DNA of 64,000 nt from Panaeolus papilionaceus (GCA_015501605.1 JADNRZ010000012.1:248001-312000); one strand, 5' to 3'; positions 25,034 through 37,267 are shown, counted from the stretch's first letter. Numbers and translations: made by a program. The notes: generated by a model not told the origin, from the letters alone.

Positions 25034-26335
25034 ATGTCAACCTTCGCCAAATCTTCATTCAACGCATCCATATACTCTGCGTCTAGACCCACATATCCTG
25101 CAAAGCTATTTGAATACATATTCGCATTTCACCGTGAGCATTCTGGTCAATGGAAGAGAGCGGTTGATCTCGGCTGTGGAACTGGTAGGAATGAAACGAG
25201 GCTTCATGAAATTCAAATGCCAATTAATCCGACCAACAGGGCAGGCCACTTTACAGCTGCATCAGTTTGATGAAATAATCGGAATCGATCCGTCTGCAGG
25301 GATGGCTGAAAAAGCGCGCATTTCTATCGACCGGAACCAATCTGTTGATGCGGGTAAATTCACCTTCAAGCAAGGGTCCGCGGAGGATTTCTCGACAACT
25401 ATCCCTGAGGACAATAGCGTTGACCTTATGATTGCAGGTATATCTTGACTCTCGATTCTTAATAGAAATTTGTTCCTCACAAGTGCACTGGTAAAGCTCA
25501 AGCGGCGCATTGGTTTGATTGGCAAAAGGTTTGGAAGGAGGCTCACCGCGTACTGAAACCTGGTGGATCTGTTGCTTTCTGGGTTCGTATCCTTCGTGAC
25601 CTATGCTCGCCCTGCTCAGTGAGACTTATGACATTTTTTTCGTAGATTTATGCCGAGATTCGACTACCCCAATATCCAAGCTTAAGCCCCAAGATTACAG
25701 ATTTCGCCCAAGGAACGGATGTCCTGACGAGTCTTGGTCCACATTTCCAAAGGCCAGGTCGCACAATCCTCGAGCGACACCTTATCGATGTTCCTGAACC
25801 ATCGACAGTGTTGAGTCACGAAGGCCTCCTACCTCTTCGGAGGGTATATTTCTGTGGTCAGCTATATTTATCTCGTTTTGTCAGCATATGCACATCGCTT
25901 ATGAATCTGTCACAGGTGATGAGCAGCCTCATTTCTTGCCAAACAATGCATTAAAGCACCCTGTTATAATGCAGAAAGAAATGCGTTGGCGCGACTTATT
26001 AGCGTACTTTAGGACATGGAGTTCGTTGCACACATACCACGAGCGTTACCCAGAGGACTTGAAGCGGGAAGAAGATGTTCGATTTCTGCAAGAAGACCTG
26101 GCGACATGTACCGAACCTCAGGGTTAGCCTTCTTCATCTTCACGTTTTCGCCTGTCGACTAATCTTCCTTAAACTAATAGATGATATTCGAGGTGGCGAT
26201 ATCGCCATTCGCTTTTGGAAAGATCTACGAGAAGCAGCTTTGGAGGCAAGTCCTGGCGCTCCTGTAGGAGCAGAGGACCTGGTGGCTGTTGAGTGGCCCA
26301 TTGCACTACTTTTAACTCAGAAGTCCAAAGTATGA
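25034..26335 (+). CDS. SAM-dependent methyltransferase (Crg1/Tmt1-like)
   Basis: Six exons (25034-25184, 25240-25437, 25497-25582, 25646-25843, 25885-26122, 26181-26335) join in phase to give 341 residues. The protein has a class I methyltransferase fold. SAM-binding motif I is VDLGCGTGQAT, split by the first intron. IIGIDPSAGM is the acidic-loop motif, and GSAEDF and LKPGGSVAFW mark motifs II and III. The C-terminal half (MQKEMRWRDLLAYFRTWSSLHTYHERYPEDLK, then DIAIRFWKDLREAAL) matches the fungal family that includes trans-aconitate methyltransferase Tmt1 and cantharidin-resistance Crg1. The substrate is probably a small carboxylate, which is inference. The fourth intron is only 41 nt, and the second uses a plain AAG acceptor. 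Confidence 0.85.
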
Positions 26336-26409
26336 TTACAAGCGACTCTTAGTATATATACGATTGAATTATGAATATACATGGTTCCAAAGCAGCAACT
26401 ATTTCCAGA

Positions 26410-27526
26410 TCAAGGATTTGGAGTATTGCTGGTCCAGATATAGGAATCCAGCTCCACGCCTGAATGCGACCTTTGGCGTCGTGAAGAGCGTGCACGCTTC
26501 TCATTCGTGGACATAGCCTCTTCCTCGAATGGGAGGTAATATGCTTCTCGTAGGTTGAGGATCAAGCGACAACCCAGTATACATGGAACAAACGCGGCGA
26601 GGCTAACACTCATTTGGATAACGGAATGCTGGGAAAGGTCAAGGGGGCGAGTCCGAGAGAGAAACAGATGCGCAGATGAACTATGACAGACAGGTAGGCT
26701 GGTCCAAGTGATAAGGTTAATAATGCGGCTGAGGACGACCCTTCGAATACAAGATCAGTCGTAATGGGAGCGCGCTAGCAACGACGGACTCACAGAATTG
26801 GAAAGGGAATACTGTCTCGGAAAAGGGCGTGATCAAGGTGTGTGAAGAGACAAATCATCAGCAAATACTTTTCTTTCGGTGCAGACAGCCAAAGATCCTG
26901 AAACTTGAGCGAACTCTGAGAGGCTACTGAGCCAGAAGGCACATACATGCGGACTACCAGGTACCGCAATCTACCGACAACTAGCGCGAACCGTAAAGTC
27001 AGTCCAACGGCCCTCTAGACTCGGATATTTCTTGATTGTCGAAGTTCTGTCGTGTGGATGAACGCCTAACTTTTTCCCGGTCATCGACGAGCGTCAGATG
27101 AAAAAATTGCTGGAAGACTGATCACAAGTAATTGCGGATGTTGGGAGAATATGTTCGCCTTCTGCCTGTCGGGCGCTTGCGCGTAGTCGAACAAACTCTA
27201 CCATTACCCACGATAAAGATGTAAGTAAACCAAGAGCAGAGCAGAGACAGTCCAGAATGCAGACTCGGAGACTCCTGAGAACGTCGGAGTATGGCGAGCT
27301 CACACCTATGGCCGAGCAGACCGACAGTGCACAGAGAACATAGGAATTTATAATTACAGAGGTCCAAAAACAATGGAATGCACTCACATATCAGTTCCCG
27401 ATATATGCCCGTGATGTTAATTGGAGACTCATCGCTCCTTGGTTGCTTTTTAAGTCGCTTGGGTTGATTGTGTAACCATCGCAGCCCACTCATGGTCGGT
27501 CCAGGTGCTGTAGGGATCAGCGACAT
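26410..27526 (-). pseudogene. Decayed DUF6533-type membrane protein (copy 1)
   Basis: The C-terminal exons clearly match the neighbouring copies. The last exon (from about 26629) encodes HSVIQMSVSLAAF...GCRLILNLREAYY, almost parallel to copy 2's HSAIQITVDIAAW...GCRLILNLREAYY. Before it are exons for VVLSRIINLITW and RDSIPFPIL. The exon with CAFWLSSLSEFAQVSGSLAV fits the family's FW..P..FE segment, but to reach RDSIPFPIL the frame must shift by one base near 26795-26805. The N-terminal half has an SAFWTVSALLLVYL segment, but no clear equivalent of the TTLD-E-IW and RY-GD motifs found in the other three copies. I read it as a pseudogene or a strongly diverged gene. A missed microintron at the shift could rescue it. 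Confidence 0.5.
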
Positions 27527-27768
27527 GATAAGGTTGCATTAACGGCACAAGTGCCAAAACGAAAAGAGGTTGAAGGTAACTAACCTACATTATCTCACTA
27601 CATGCGACGAGAAAAGAAAGGAATATACAGCGTGTGCGAGTAGGATAAAGCATAAAAATGTGTCAAAGCATTGCGAAAGCGACTTGCGAGCCAGAAAGTG
27701 TAATGTAATGTGGTAAGCATGGACCCAAATATTGGGTGTCTCTATAAGAAGATCGGGGAACTTCATGA

Positions 27769-29694
27769 CTAGGGCGTTAAGGGAATTGGTTTGGATCCCT
27801 GGTCGGGAACTATCCGTGAAGATATTGATGGTGAGCGAGGTTGGAGAACTGAGGTCGACGAGCCACGGGGGGAGCAAGCGCCTTCCTCTGGAGCAAAGCC
27901 ACCAATGACTTGAAGTGGCACGTCCTCCGTAGCATTTTCGTCCTCTTCCGAGTCTTGAATCTCCTTATCAAAAGGCAGATAATAGGCTTCGCGGAGGTTG
28001 AGAATCAGCCGGCATCCCAGAATACAGGGAAGCCACGCTGCAATGTCTACGGTGATTTGGATGGCAGAATGCTGAATAGAGATGTGTGGTTAAAGTGTGT
28101 TACTTGTGGAATGAAAGATAATGACGAACAGAAAACCTCAGCCACGAAATGAAGTTCGCGATGCAGACGAGCATGCTCCTGAAATATATCAGAATACTGG
28201 ACAAGATGAGATGGAGGACCGGGCCTTACAGGAACGGATAAAGTATGCTGTCTCTGAACAAGACATATGCTAGTGATTTCTGTCTTGGTTCCAGCACCCC
28301 TATGCTTTCTTGCATAGAAACTGTTTTATAATAAAAATACGCAACGCGAACAGTGAGACCCAGCATCAAAAGTTCAAACGATGTGATTGGTATCCAGATC
28401 GCCCAATACCACGGAGGGATGCTGGCATAAGTGCAAAATTGGAGTCCTGGCGCGGGTCCTGGGACAGCTGTAAAATTGTGCAGATGAGTCAGTCAATAGT
28501 TACGGGCATGATTAACACAAGGATTGTACACTCACGATAATGAACTTTGAAAGCGCTGACCTGAATCGAGAAAATGGACAACACTTCAAGGAAGAATGCG
28601 CCTGCTAGAAGCATGATGATCTTCTTGGAATGGTTGTACATGCTAGATATCCTGTATACCATGATACCTGAAAAAATAGGTATGTGTTTCATAAGCACCC
28701 GAGGCGGTCGAATGGACTTACCTTGCATAGAGCATATAACCAGAACAATTAATATTCCATGCGAATAGCCAAAAATTGGACCTGTAGTGGTGTCAGGAAT
28801 GATCAAACTGGTGTCTAATGACTACTTACATCTGATAACGCGGGACCAGATCAGAAAAGAGATTAAGAGGGATGCAGAGAATACTTGAGAAGCTGAACGT
28901 ACGTCTTATAAAGATCACTGTCAACATACAATGTCATATGATCGCAATCGAGGGACTTACCGGACTAGGGTATCGGGAGGAATGATCCACAAAGGCTGCA
29001 ACAATTTTAGTGGTGGAACTTGGTGTTTGTGATGAAGCTCGTACAATAGCTCGCCATTCTAATATTTAAAGGGCGTTCGGTTAGTTATAACTCAATCCAC
29101 AGACCTATATGCACTTACATATGAAGTATATCGCCACAGTAACGATTCTTTCGTTGTGCGAGTGAGTATAGAAGATACTAACTGACAGAAACACCTTACA
29201 ATTAAAAATAAGATGCGGACGAAGGTCCATTTTGGTCGACTCTACAAACGGGTTGATTAGGATATGGTCTCGTGAGTATCAACAGCAGACTGCTGACCCA
29301 TATCAGCTCAATCTAACAGACGCAGCAGATCGAAATGAGAGGAAGCCTGTGTCAGAAATATGGGGTATGGAGACTCCCTTGAAGCGTCTCACCTCCATAT
29401 CGAAAGTGGTGACTAGAAAAACGATATTGGTTTCATGACCTAATTGATGACCAAAAGGGACTCACTGTGGTCGAACAGAACACAGGCCGCAGACGCCACT
29501 AGAAGGCACAAATTAAGATAGTTAGCGCGCATCACATCTTACACTTCGATCATGCACTTACCGGCTATGTAAGCGACGCTTTGGTTCATAAAGAAAAAAT
29601 GATCAATAGCATCTTGAGACAATTCCCCCAATGGATGTGGACGTGGACCCTTAGGGGTAGAACCCAATGGTGGAGGGCGAGGGTACCCGTCCAT
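27769..29694 (-). CDS. DUF6533-type polytopic membrane protein (copy 2)
   Basis: This multi-exon gene is read from ATG at 29694 to TAG at 27769. The first exon (29694-29562) encodes MDGYPRPPPLGS and ends YIA. The following microexons join in phase: VASAACVLFDH, ITTFDME, SRPKWTFVRILFLI and NRYCGDILH. Together they form the DUF6533 signature (a first helix ending in D-H, T-T-x-D-x-E, then W and NRY). Later exons encode GIMVYRISSMYNHSKK, WYWAIWIPITSFELLMLGLTV, VLFRDSILYPFL, MLVCIANFISW and GCRLILNLREAYY. About seven membrane helices and a polar C-tail with S and P repeats are visible. The family is common in agaricomycetes; a receptor-like role has been assumed but is unproven. I could not fix exon borders between about 29080 and 28690. 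Confidence 0.75.
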
Positions 29695-31136
29695 CTGAGG
29701 AATACCTCACTCTAGTCTCGTATAAATTCGTCTGTCAGACCTCTGTTTAAATCCTAGGGCGTTTTCTGAGTAACAATGACACAGGTCAAAAATAGCACCA
29801 ACCAAAGACGCACACACCATGCTCACCAAATCAAATCGAAGAACGCGTCGTCATCCAACTGGGTGAGCCCTCCTTCCTTAGAGATCGGCTCCCTCGGTTC
29901 TCGACAGCTTTGGCCAGGATTGATGAGTGAAAGATACGATTTTCGGGTCCTTCCTGATATTTACGGGGCAGAATGGTGGTGGGGAAGGACAAAGGGATCC
30001 ACAGGCCGGTGCTCAAATCCTATGGGATGGTACATTGGTAGTGAGAGGATTTGATGCGATGTTTGATGATGCGGGGCTAAGTGCTTCCGGGGCACAGTTT
30101 GATCTGAATGAGGTTAAGGAGGTGATAAGGTCAACAATCGCCTGAAAAACGAAATCCAGTGTTGCAGATGTTCAGCCAACGCCTTGGAATATCGTTGAGA
30201 AGGTGCAGAGAAAATAAATTGTGGAAAAAGACGGGTAAAAACCACAGTAAAGCAGTATTAAGGGGTCAAGGAAGCCATGAGTACATAGCATGTTAAATGA
30301 GGAATGGTGATTTAGCCTTGGCCTTCAAGCACGGCTAGGAAAGTCTCGCCCTGACATCAATCGGTAGCTGTACCTCCAGGTTGAAATTTGAAATTTGAGG
30401 TCGCATTTGTGGCGGCGGAAAACAAGGGCGCAATGGTCTGTTCTGGGTTTGGTTTCCTCTACACAAGCTTTCCGAGCAAGTGAACAGACGTCCCATGTAT
30501 TTTCTGTTCGGGACCTCATTGTCCTTGTGGAGTGGTTGTTGTCCTTGAGTGTGACTCTGGTACCATAAAGTTGCCCCCTTTCTTTATTTAAATTTACGAC
30601 CTTATTTGTCGGATAAACTGAAGAGAGATGGTAATATCAGCGCATTGCTGGGAACACTAAGGTTATGTTCAAACGCAAAGGACCATTAGGGCGGACTGAT
30701 AATTGTGCTTGTTGATGTCGTGGAAGGTCCCCGGTGAAGCTAGCAATAGAATACCTGACCAGCCTCGACAGCTATAAGTTGACGCAAGGTAATCCTTTCG
30801 TGATACCTGTGAACCTGGAAACCGCAACGATGACAGTGGCTGCCGAATTGCCTACATCAAGTGCAGATATGTAGTCAGTTAATCATAGGTTTTTTGGTCA
30901 GTAACTAAAGCTATGAAACAGAGCCTCAAGTAAAGAATTGCCCTTGAAACATACATACCCCAATAAAGAAGGTTCGCCCAAGATAAGAACCCTGAGGTTA
31001 TTGACAATTATGAACCAATATTTCAACCCTGTTAATATGTTGTGTATTCCGAGTCATCAATAGGAATAAAAGTTCTGTTGTGCGCGTCTAAAAGACGACG
31101 TTGTAGGTGTTTTGTGATGACTTTCATGTGGAATGT
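29695..31136. other. Intergenic region left of the MITE
   Basis: A frame at 29927-30145 has protein-like composition (PQAGAQILWDGTLVV) but lacks an ATG and a convincing upstream exon. Nothing else is supported. Confidence 0.35.
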
Positions 31137-31144
31137 GATTGGAC
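31137..31144 (+). repeat. Left target-site duplication of the MITE
   Basis: GATTGGAC, identical to 31675-31682. Confidence 0.85.
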
Positions 31145-31674
31145 TAGGGACTAACATGGGTCTATCCGGGTACTATCCGGTTACATAACCACGGATCATG
31201 ACCATTTACGGTACGGTATGGGTACGGTTCGCCCAATATCCGGTTCAATCCGGGCAATCTGTCCGCTTTCTTGTATATTAATAATAATATTAATGGAACA
31301 AATTATTATATTACAAAAATTTCTAATGCATTCATCAATTGCTCAATTATGAAGATGAGTCATGCATTGTGACAACGTCACCCATTCCCCTGACTGTCTC
31401 CAGAAATGGGGGGTTTCACAAAAAACGGCTGTACTCCCTCTGCATACCCCAAATGCATTAAAAAAAATATTGATAGGTTTCGAAATTACCTCTTGAGAGT
31501 ATTTTATACACTCTGCAGGTAGCACATAGTCATTTGCCTCAAGAGGCACGGATTACCCGGATATCCATCAAAACCACGGATATTGCCCATCAACCCACGG
31601 TAATGCGATTTAGGTTACGGATACGGATAATTAGTGTCAATTATCCGGTTAAACCCTAACCATGTTAGTCCCTA
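31145..31674. mobile_element. hAT-like MITE, 530 bp
   Basis: The element begins TAGGGACTAACATGG and ends with its exact reverse complement, a perfect 15-bp terminal inverted repeat. It is flanked by the 8-bp duplication GATTGGAC. An 8-bp target duplication and ends starting TAGGG are hallmarks of hAT transposons. Inside both ends are repeated ATCCGG/CCGGAT and TACGG motifs in both orientations (for example near 31166, 31177, 31238, 31248, 31556, 31564 and 31643), like the subterminal transposase-binding repeats of hAT elements. The middle is AT-rich. It has no transposase; a 68-codon minus frame (31343-31549) is not recognisable. It must move using an enzyme encoded elsewhere. It lies about 120 bases before the SDH2 ATG. 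Confidence 0.88.
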
Positions 31675-31682
31675 GATTGGAC
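31675..31682 (+). repeat. Right target-site duplication of the MITE
   Basis: GATTGGAC, identical to 31137-31144. Confidence 0.85.
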
Positions 31683-31797
31683 AGTGTTGCCGGCTATGGG
31701 GGAAGTCCCGGTATCACGCGACTGTAGCGGAAGCGGCTCACCACTTTGAATTGCGGCCTTTCCCGTTGACCTCAAACGTTTCTCTCCTTCATTCACC

Positions 31798-33065
31798 ATG
31801 CAGTCCGTGTTGGCAGCAACTCGTTCTTCTCAGCTCGCTCTTTCAAAGCGTGCTTTCTCGACCTCCGTGAGGAGATGGCAGGCCGTCCCACAACAGAAAC
31901 CAGTCTTGATGAAGGAGTTCAAGATATACCGCTGGGTATGTTAAGAGTCGGAAGGAAATCCACATTGAAAACCAAAGCCTTCTAATACTCGATGTGGATT
32001 TATATAGAACCCTGAAGAACCCGACCAGAAGCCCAAACTTCAGTCTTACCAGATTGATCTTAACCAGACTGGACCTATGGCAAGACCTCTCACTGTTTCC
32101 GAGCTATTTATGGGTAGCTAACAGTAATATGGGTCTGTAGATTCTCGATGCTCTCATCAAAATTAAGAATGAGATCGACCCCACCCTCACTTTCCGTCGT
32201 TCTTGCCGTGAGGGTATCTGCGGATCTTGCGCCATGAACATTGACGGTCAGAACACCCTTGCCTGCCTTTGCAGAATCGACCGTAACGGTAGCAAGGACG
32301 CCAAGATCTACCCCCTCCCTCACAGTACGACATCCTTCTCAAAGTTAAAAACGCGTATTAATTGTCATTTCACTATAGTGTACATTGTCAAGGACCTCGT
32401 CCCTGACATGACCCAGTTCTACAAGCAATACAAGTCGATTCAGCCTTGGTTGCAGAACGACAACCCCCCCGAGAAGGGTCAGTGCTTTTCTCCACCTATT
32501 CTTTAAATCCGCTTTTGTTAACACAATATTCATTGTGTGTAGGCGAGTTCCTCCAATCACCCGAAGACCGCAAGAAGCTTGACGGCATGTACGAGTGTAT
32601 TCTCTGCGCCTGCTGCTCTACTTCCTGTCCATCCTACTGGTGGAATCAGGATGAATACCTCGGTCCTGCTACCCTCATGCAGGCCTACAGGTGGATCGCC
32701 GATTCACGAGTATGTTTCAATTCACGTTGGAGTTAATGCGGCCGCTAATCATAACACTAACGCACAGGACAGCTATGGTGCTCAGAGGAAGGAAAAGCTC
32801 CAGAATGAGATGAGCTTATACCGTTGCCACACCATTTTTAACTGTGCGTATTTCGTGTTATACTCGCCACGCCTATCTGAGGACGCGTGCTGATTTGATC
32901 TCCCACCAACCCTCTTCTTATCTCATGTTCCTCACCCCATAATATTGTATAACATGCCTTTCACCTCGCCCTTCTTCACTATTTTTAGGCTCGCGCACCT
33001 GCCCCAAGGGTCTCAACCCCGCCGCTGCCATTGCCAAGATCAAGCTCGAGCTTGCCGCCGACTAA
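31798..33065 (+). CDS. SDH2: Succinate dehydrogenase iron-sulfur subunit, mitochondrial
   Basis: Seven exons (31798-31935, 32008-32079, 32141-32324, 32379-32477, 32543-32709, 32768-32843, 32989-33065) join in phase to give 270 residues. The protein carries electrons from FAD to ubiquinone in respiratory complex II. A mitochondrial presequence ([20 protein letters not shown]) leads. The cysteines for the [2Fe-2S] cluster are in CREGICGSC and LACLC. Those for [4Fe-4S] are in [16 protein letters not shown]. The [3Fe-4S]/[4Fe-4S] ligands are in [18 protein letters not shown]. The second intron (32080-32140) starts with GC rather than GT; the join TGPM/ILDAL matches the family exactly, so it is a real GC-AG intron. 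The promoter is compressed by the hAT-like MITE ending 116 bases upstream. Confidence 0.96.
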
Positions 33066-34578
33066 ACTTTCACGTGAAAAGTAGAGCAATGACGCGAAAT
33101 CAACACCCACCTCGACCCACCTCCTTCCGAAAATTTCTCCCATACTATTTCAAAACATTAGACCTTGGATAAAACCTCTCCCCTGGAACGCCGACCTTTC
33201 CCTCTACTACCAGTTAATACTTGTAATACTCTACAATCTTTCACTTCTAGCTAGACGTCCAGGTGGTAAGAGGGTTGTGGGTCGGAATATGGGTTTTCCT
33301 TGGTCCTTTTGTTGGTGATTGGTTTCTCTCTTTTTACGTTTATCTCTTTCGAGTATGGAGGCATAATTGAGGTGGTTCTGTGTTGATAGGTAATATCGAA
33401 AGGGTTTATGTATTCATTAATCTGTATCCTGGCTACGTTTGCAGATTTTCCCTCAGTTGAAGATACTGTGGTGGGTATAGTTCGTCTCTTGAAAGGATGT
33501 CACATAAGGTTACGCTCTTGTGTCCGGGTTGCAAATCCGAGTCTTCAAATTCTTGGTCGAGGCTTGATACGAACAGAGAGAGTATTGCCTTCCACTAATC
33601 ATGATTCTACAAAACACACGTACCCCCGACCGCTCGAGGCTTTCAGGGGATACAATGGGCTGGACATTTCAGTACTCCCAAACCCTTGCAAGCCTTCCAC
33701 CCCAAACTGATTAGATTCGAAGTTCAAATCAATCAATGATGAGCGGACCTCAATAATTCGAGCTCAGATTAAAATTCCTCGCATTCATCCTCCCTCAAGA
33801 TTTCTTTTTCTTCCGCATCCTCATTGTCACATTCGTGCGAGAAGGCCTCCCAATTTATCTATTCGAACCTCTGTCGACCCTCTGATATTGGCTTAGTCAG
33901 TGGCTATGAGGATGAAGGACAGATCAAAACCTGTCACTTGGTGAGGCTACTGAAGCCTTGACATTCAGCCTTTTGCCGAAGTGTGTCCTTACGGAATCTC
34001 CTGAAAAGCCTGCAACATTGTTAGGGTTTGATCTTTGACGAAGTGTTTTCGAAAAATTTAGATCGTTATGGAGCAGAGGCTGCGAGAGGCTGTGTCTGCC
34101 TTTACACGTCTTTAGAAACCCAACCTTACAAATATCTACATCAATTGATCATGGCGGAGCTGTCGTGGTTGCCTTGTGTATCTGTTTGCACTCGTCGCGC
34201 TCTCGTCGGCTTTAAATGAAGCCACCTAAAACTTCGCGCTCCCCTGCCTGAACTACGAGGAGGTTAAATGGCAAGAACTGCGCACGAGCAATTACTTCGA
34301 TGTCACGAAAGAATTCGATAGGCCCAGGCAATGGCTGCGTTTCTACTTAATAGTTTCAGAATAGTTACCCTGCAGGTCCTGCTCAACGACGACATTCGTT
34401 GTGTTTGTCATCATTCCGTTCCGCGCGCAATATCGAACGGTGCTTGTCCTTTCGGGAATAGATAGATGTTACTTATACTCTGAACATGATCAGTTTGGGA
34501 AGTTAGAAGGTTCAGAGCTGTCCTCTTCCCCATTCACAACCTCTGAATCGTTGCTCTTCTGCTCGAGCGCATTTTTAC
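33066..34578. other. Intergenic region
   Basis: SDH2 3' region and the promoter of DUF6533 copy 3. Only short frames occur. Confidence 0.4.
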
Positions 34579-36336
34579 ATGGCTGATCCTACACTCACGA
34601 GAATGTCTGGTAGGTAAGATATATTGTGAAGCACATATAAATGCGCCTGTGCTTCTCGAACCTGCCTATTCGTTGACCCTCTTCACTCCTCCTAGTGGCT
34701 TTAGCGACTGCAGTGATTTATGATCATAGTACGCCGACGCTCATCTCGCCGAGAATAGCTCTTCATTGGTTTCGCAGTAACGACGCTTGATCAAGAAATC
34801 GAACTAGTTTGGGTAGGTATCCTTGTTATCGCATACGAGTGCTCGAAACAAAGTATATATTCATTGGTTCAGCGAAGGTCACGTTTCAGCATGGTACAAT
34901 GTCTGTTCTTTGTGGTGCGTTCTAGGTTCTATGCATATTTGCATTTCATCATCTAATCTACTACCCCTAGGCACGATATGTGGGGGACTTTGTACCGATG
35001 TGAGTGCTTTAGAACTCTCCAAGGATCGGGTGCCGTCCCGCTTAGAATCTATCCGGGTTCTACCCATAGCCATGCTGCCACTCGTGAGCCCCACCATTGT
35101 TTATTCGACCTGTCACTGAGGACAGGCACAGTTGCTCTTTCTCTCAGATCAAATCAACCGGATTTCACTCAGGTATGTCAATACCTTGATCCGCTCAACA
35201 GTGTGAGTTTGAATCTGATACGAAGCCGCCGCCGCGATGATATGATCAACAGAGGTACCTATCAATAACTGATTAAGATATTGCTTTGACTGATGTTTTG
35301 TTGTAAAACAATCTATGATTAGCTGTATGCCTCCTTCTTTAACACATAGTCTATCAGCCTCCTGAACAAATGCTGCGCAGGTATGAAACACATGAAGATT
35401 CAGACATGGAGTAATCTCGCTGTGGTTTGGGCAATGGAAGGTGGGCCTCTAGTATTTGGTGCCAGAGGAACGTCATTCCAACTTCCGACAAATCAAGGGA
35501 TCATGATATTTCGGATATCCGTCATGTATAAACACTCAAGGAAGGTGATAGCACTCCTGATCGGCGCCTTTATATTGGAAGTCGCGTCCCTTGTTTTTAT
35601 CCAGGTCTACGGTCTGCGGACTGATACAAGTGAGTGAAGTGTCATGTTTTCGGATGCTCACGATGCGACAAGAGCTCACTTCGAACCTTCCCGTCGAAGG
35701 TATCGGGACAATCTCCACTCGAATGCGTTTCTGCGCTGTCGACTACCCAGCGGATTGGTATTTCCTAATCTGGGTTCCGATTATCACCAGCCAAATACTG
35801 CTGCTCTTGTGTGTTTCATGGAAAGGGCTCGAGCACCTTCATTATTGCGAAACACTCAAACGGACTTGTACTCCTCGGCGGAGTACATCTTTGTCGCGCA
35901 TATTATTTCGGGATAGTATACTCTTTCCCCTTGCGTAAGTTCAACCATCCCTTCCTCATCGAGCCATCCGTTTTGCTCATAAAGATGTGTATGTATGTAT
36001 ACAGCGCGGTTATTGTCTGCGTCGCCAACTTCGTGGGATGGTTACTCCTTCCGGTATGTCAAGGGACAATTCAACGTTTTATTTACCGGAATCACGCACT
36101 GATTCGCGGCCTTCGCGTCTTAGCTCGGATATTCGCAAATCGGAGTGTCAATTAGCGCCTTTGCGGCACGTTTCCTCGGCTGTCGTCTCGTCCTCAATCT
36201 AAGAGAAGTCTACTACCACCCCTTCGAAGAGGAGTGCACACCAGGTGCAACAGTGCCCATCGCGTTTGTCAATAACACTGACATCGAAACGAATGTCTCC
36301 GGTAACGACTCCACACCCATATCCGCAGGACCATAA
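34579..36336 (+). CDS. DUF6533-type polytopic membrane protein (copy 3)
   Basis: The first five exons (34579-34609, 34696-34728, 34778-34812, 34873-34914, 34971-34999) join in phase. They encode MADPTLTRMS, VALATAVIYDH, ITTLDQEIELVW, RRSRFSMVQCLFFV and ARYVGDFVP, a textbook DUF6533 N-terminus. Downstream exons include GIMIFRISVMYKHSRKVIALL, then DYPADWYFLIWVPIITSQILL ending ILFRDSILFPLA, then VIVCVANFVGWLLLP, and the last exon with GCRLVLNLREVYYHPFEEE and an S/T/N-rich tail ending ISAGP. About seven membrane helices are visible. I could not fix the exon(s) between 35000 and about 35490. It is closest in wording to copy 2 in the middle helices. Confidence 0.75.
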
Positions 36337-37267
36337 GTCTCTGTAAACCTCCGCAGAGTTCTCGTTATTCACAATTCAAAGTTACAACGAACCAAATTAC
36401 GTTAATTTCGCATAGTCGAGTAGATTTAAATTACAAATCAGCTTTTGAAGTGATGACCATTTCCTAACCGATGCAACCGAACACCCACCGAGGACAGCAA
36501 GTCCAATTTCCAAGGAACGTCGGCAAATCGGCCCATTGAGACGCCCATGTGAACTAGATATGTCACAGATGTCACAACTGATCTTTGTGTGCTTTGTCAC
36601 TGTGTGACAAAGATAGTTCTTCCATCAACCAACCACAATGCTAAGATACACCGAAACTGTTGCTGCTGCTAGCTTCGTCGAATCGTTCTATCTTTAACTC
36701 GATCTAAACCTGCGATATGGTGTGGAGACTACTCACTCGATCTAATTAGGTTTGCTCCCATCGACGCCCCAAAGGACTTGGGAGGGGTAGACATCCTACA
36801 ACTCGAATTTCCATGTCATATGAGGCTCTCTCACGAAATAAAATTGGGATAATGCAGGGTGATTCCTTGAAGATAACCAAGACAATTGTCAGGAAATTTT
36901 GGTAGAGTTGATATAAAGTCTTGGAGATATATCAGCGATAGCTTGTCCAGGGCAGTGTTGCCTGTAAACATCTTTAGAAGATCATGCAGCGCCACCAACA
37001 CTCTCATGTTTCTGTCTTCTTCGGATGGGTTCAAGCCGTTCGATCTGCAATTGGCCCACACCCGGGTGCTTCAGCCAAATCTATGATCAATATGATCTCC
37101 TTGGCTGCAGCTATCAATCCAAAGTATTTCACACTATCTGTCTTTCCACACAGTACAAATGTCGAGCATCTCAGAATGCGAAGACTCAAGAAGCTCCGGA
37201 TTTCTTCTTCGTTCCATTCTTACATCCGCTTCACCCGCTGCCCTCGACGCGTACCCGTCATCGAGCC
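36337..37267. other. Intergenic region between copies 3 and 4
   Basis: No supported gene. Short frames only. Confidence 0.4.

Noticed and set aside
29776..30145. Overlapping plus-strand frames with PQAGAQILWDGTLVV
   Set aside because: The better frame lacks an ATG, and the possible first exon does not join in phase.
31343..31549. 68-codon minus frame inside the MITE as a transposase remnant
   Set aside because: No transposase motif is visible, and the element is too short to have carried one intact.
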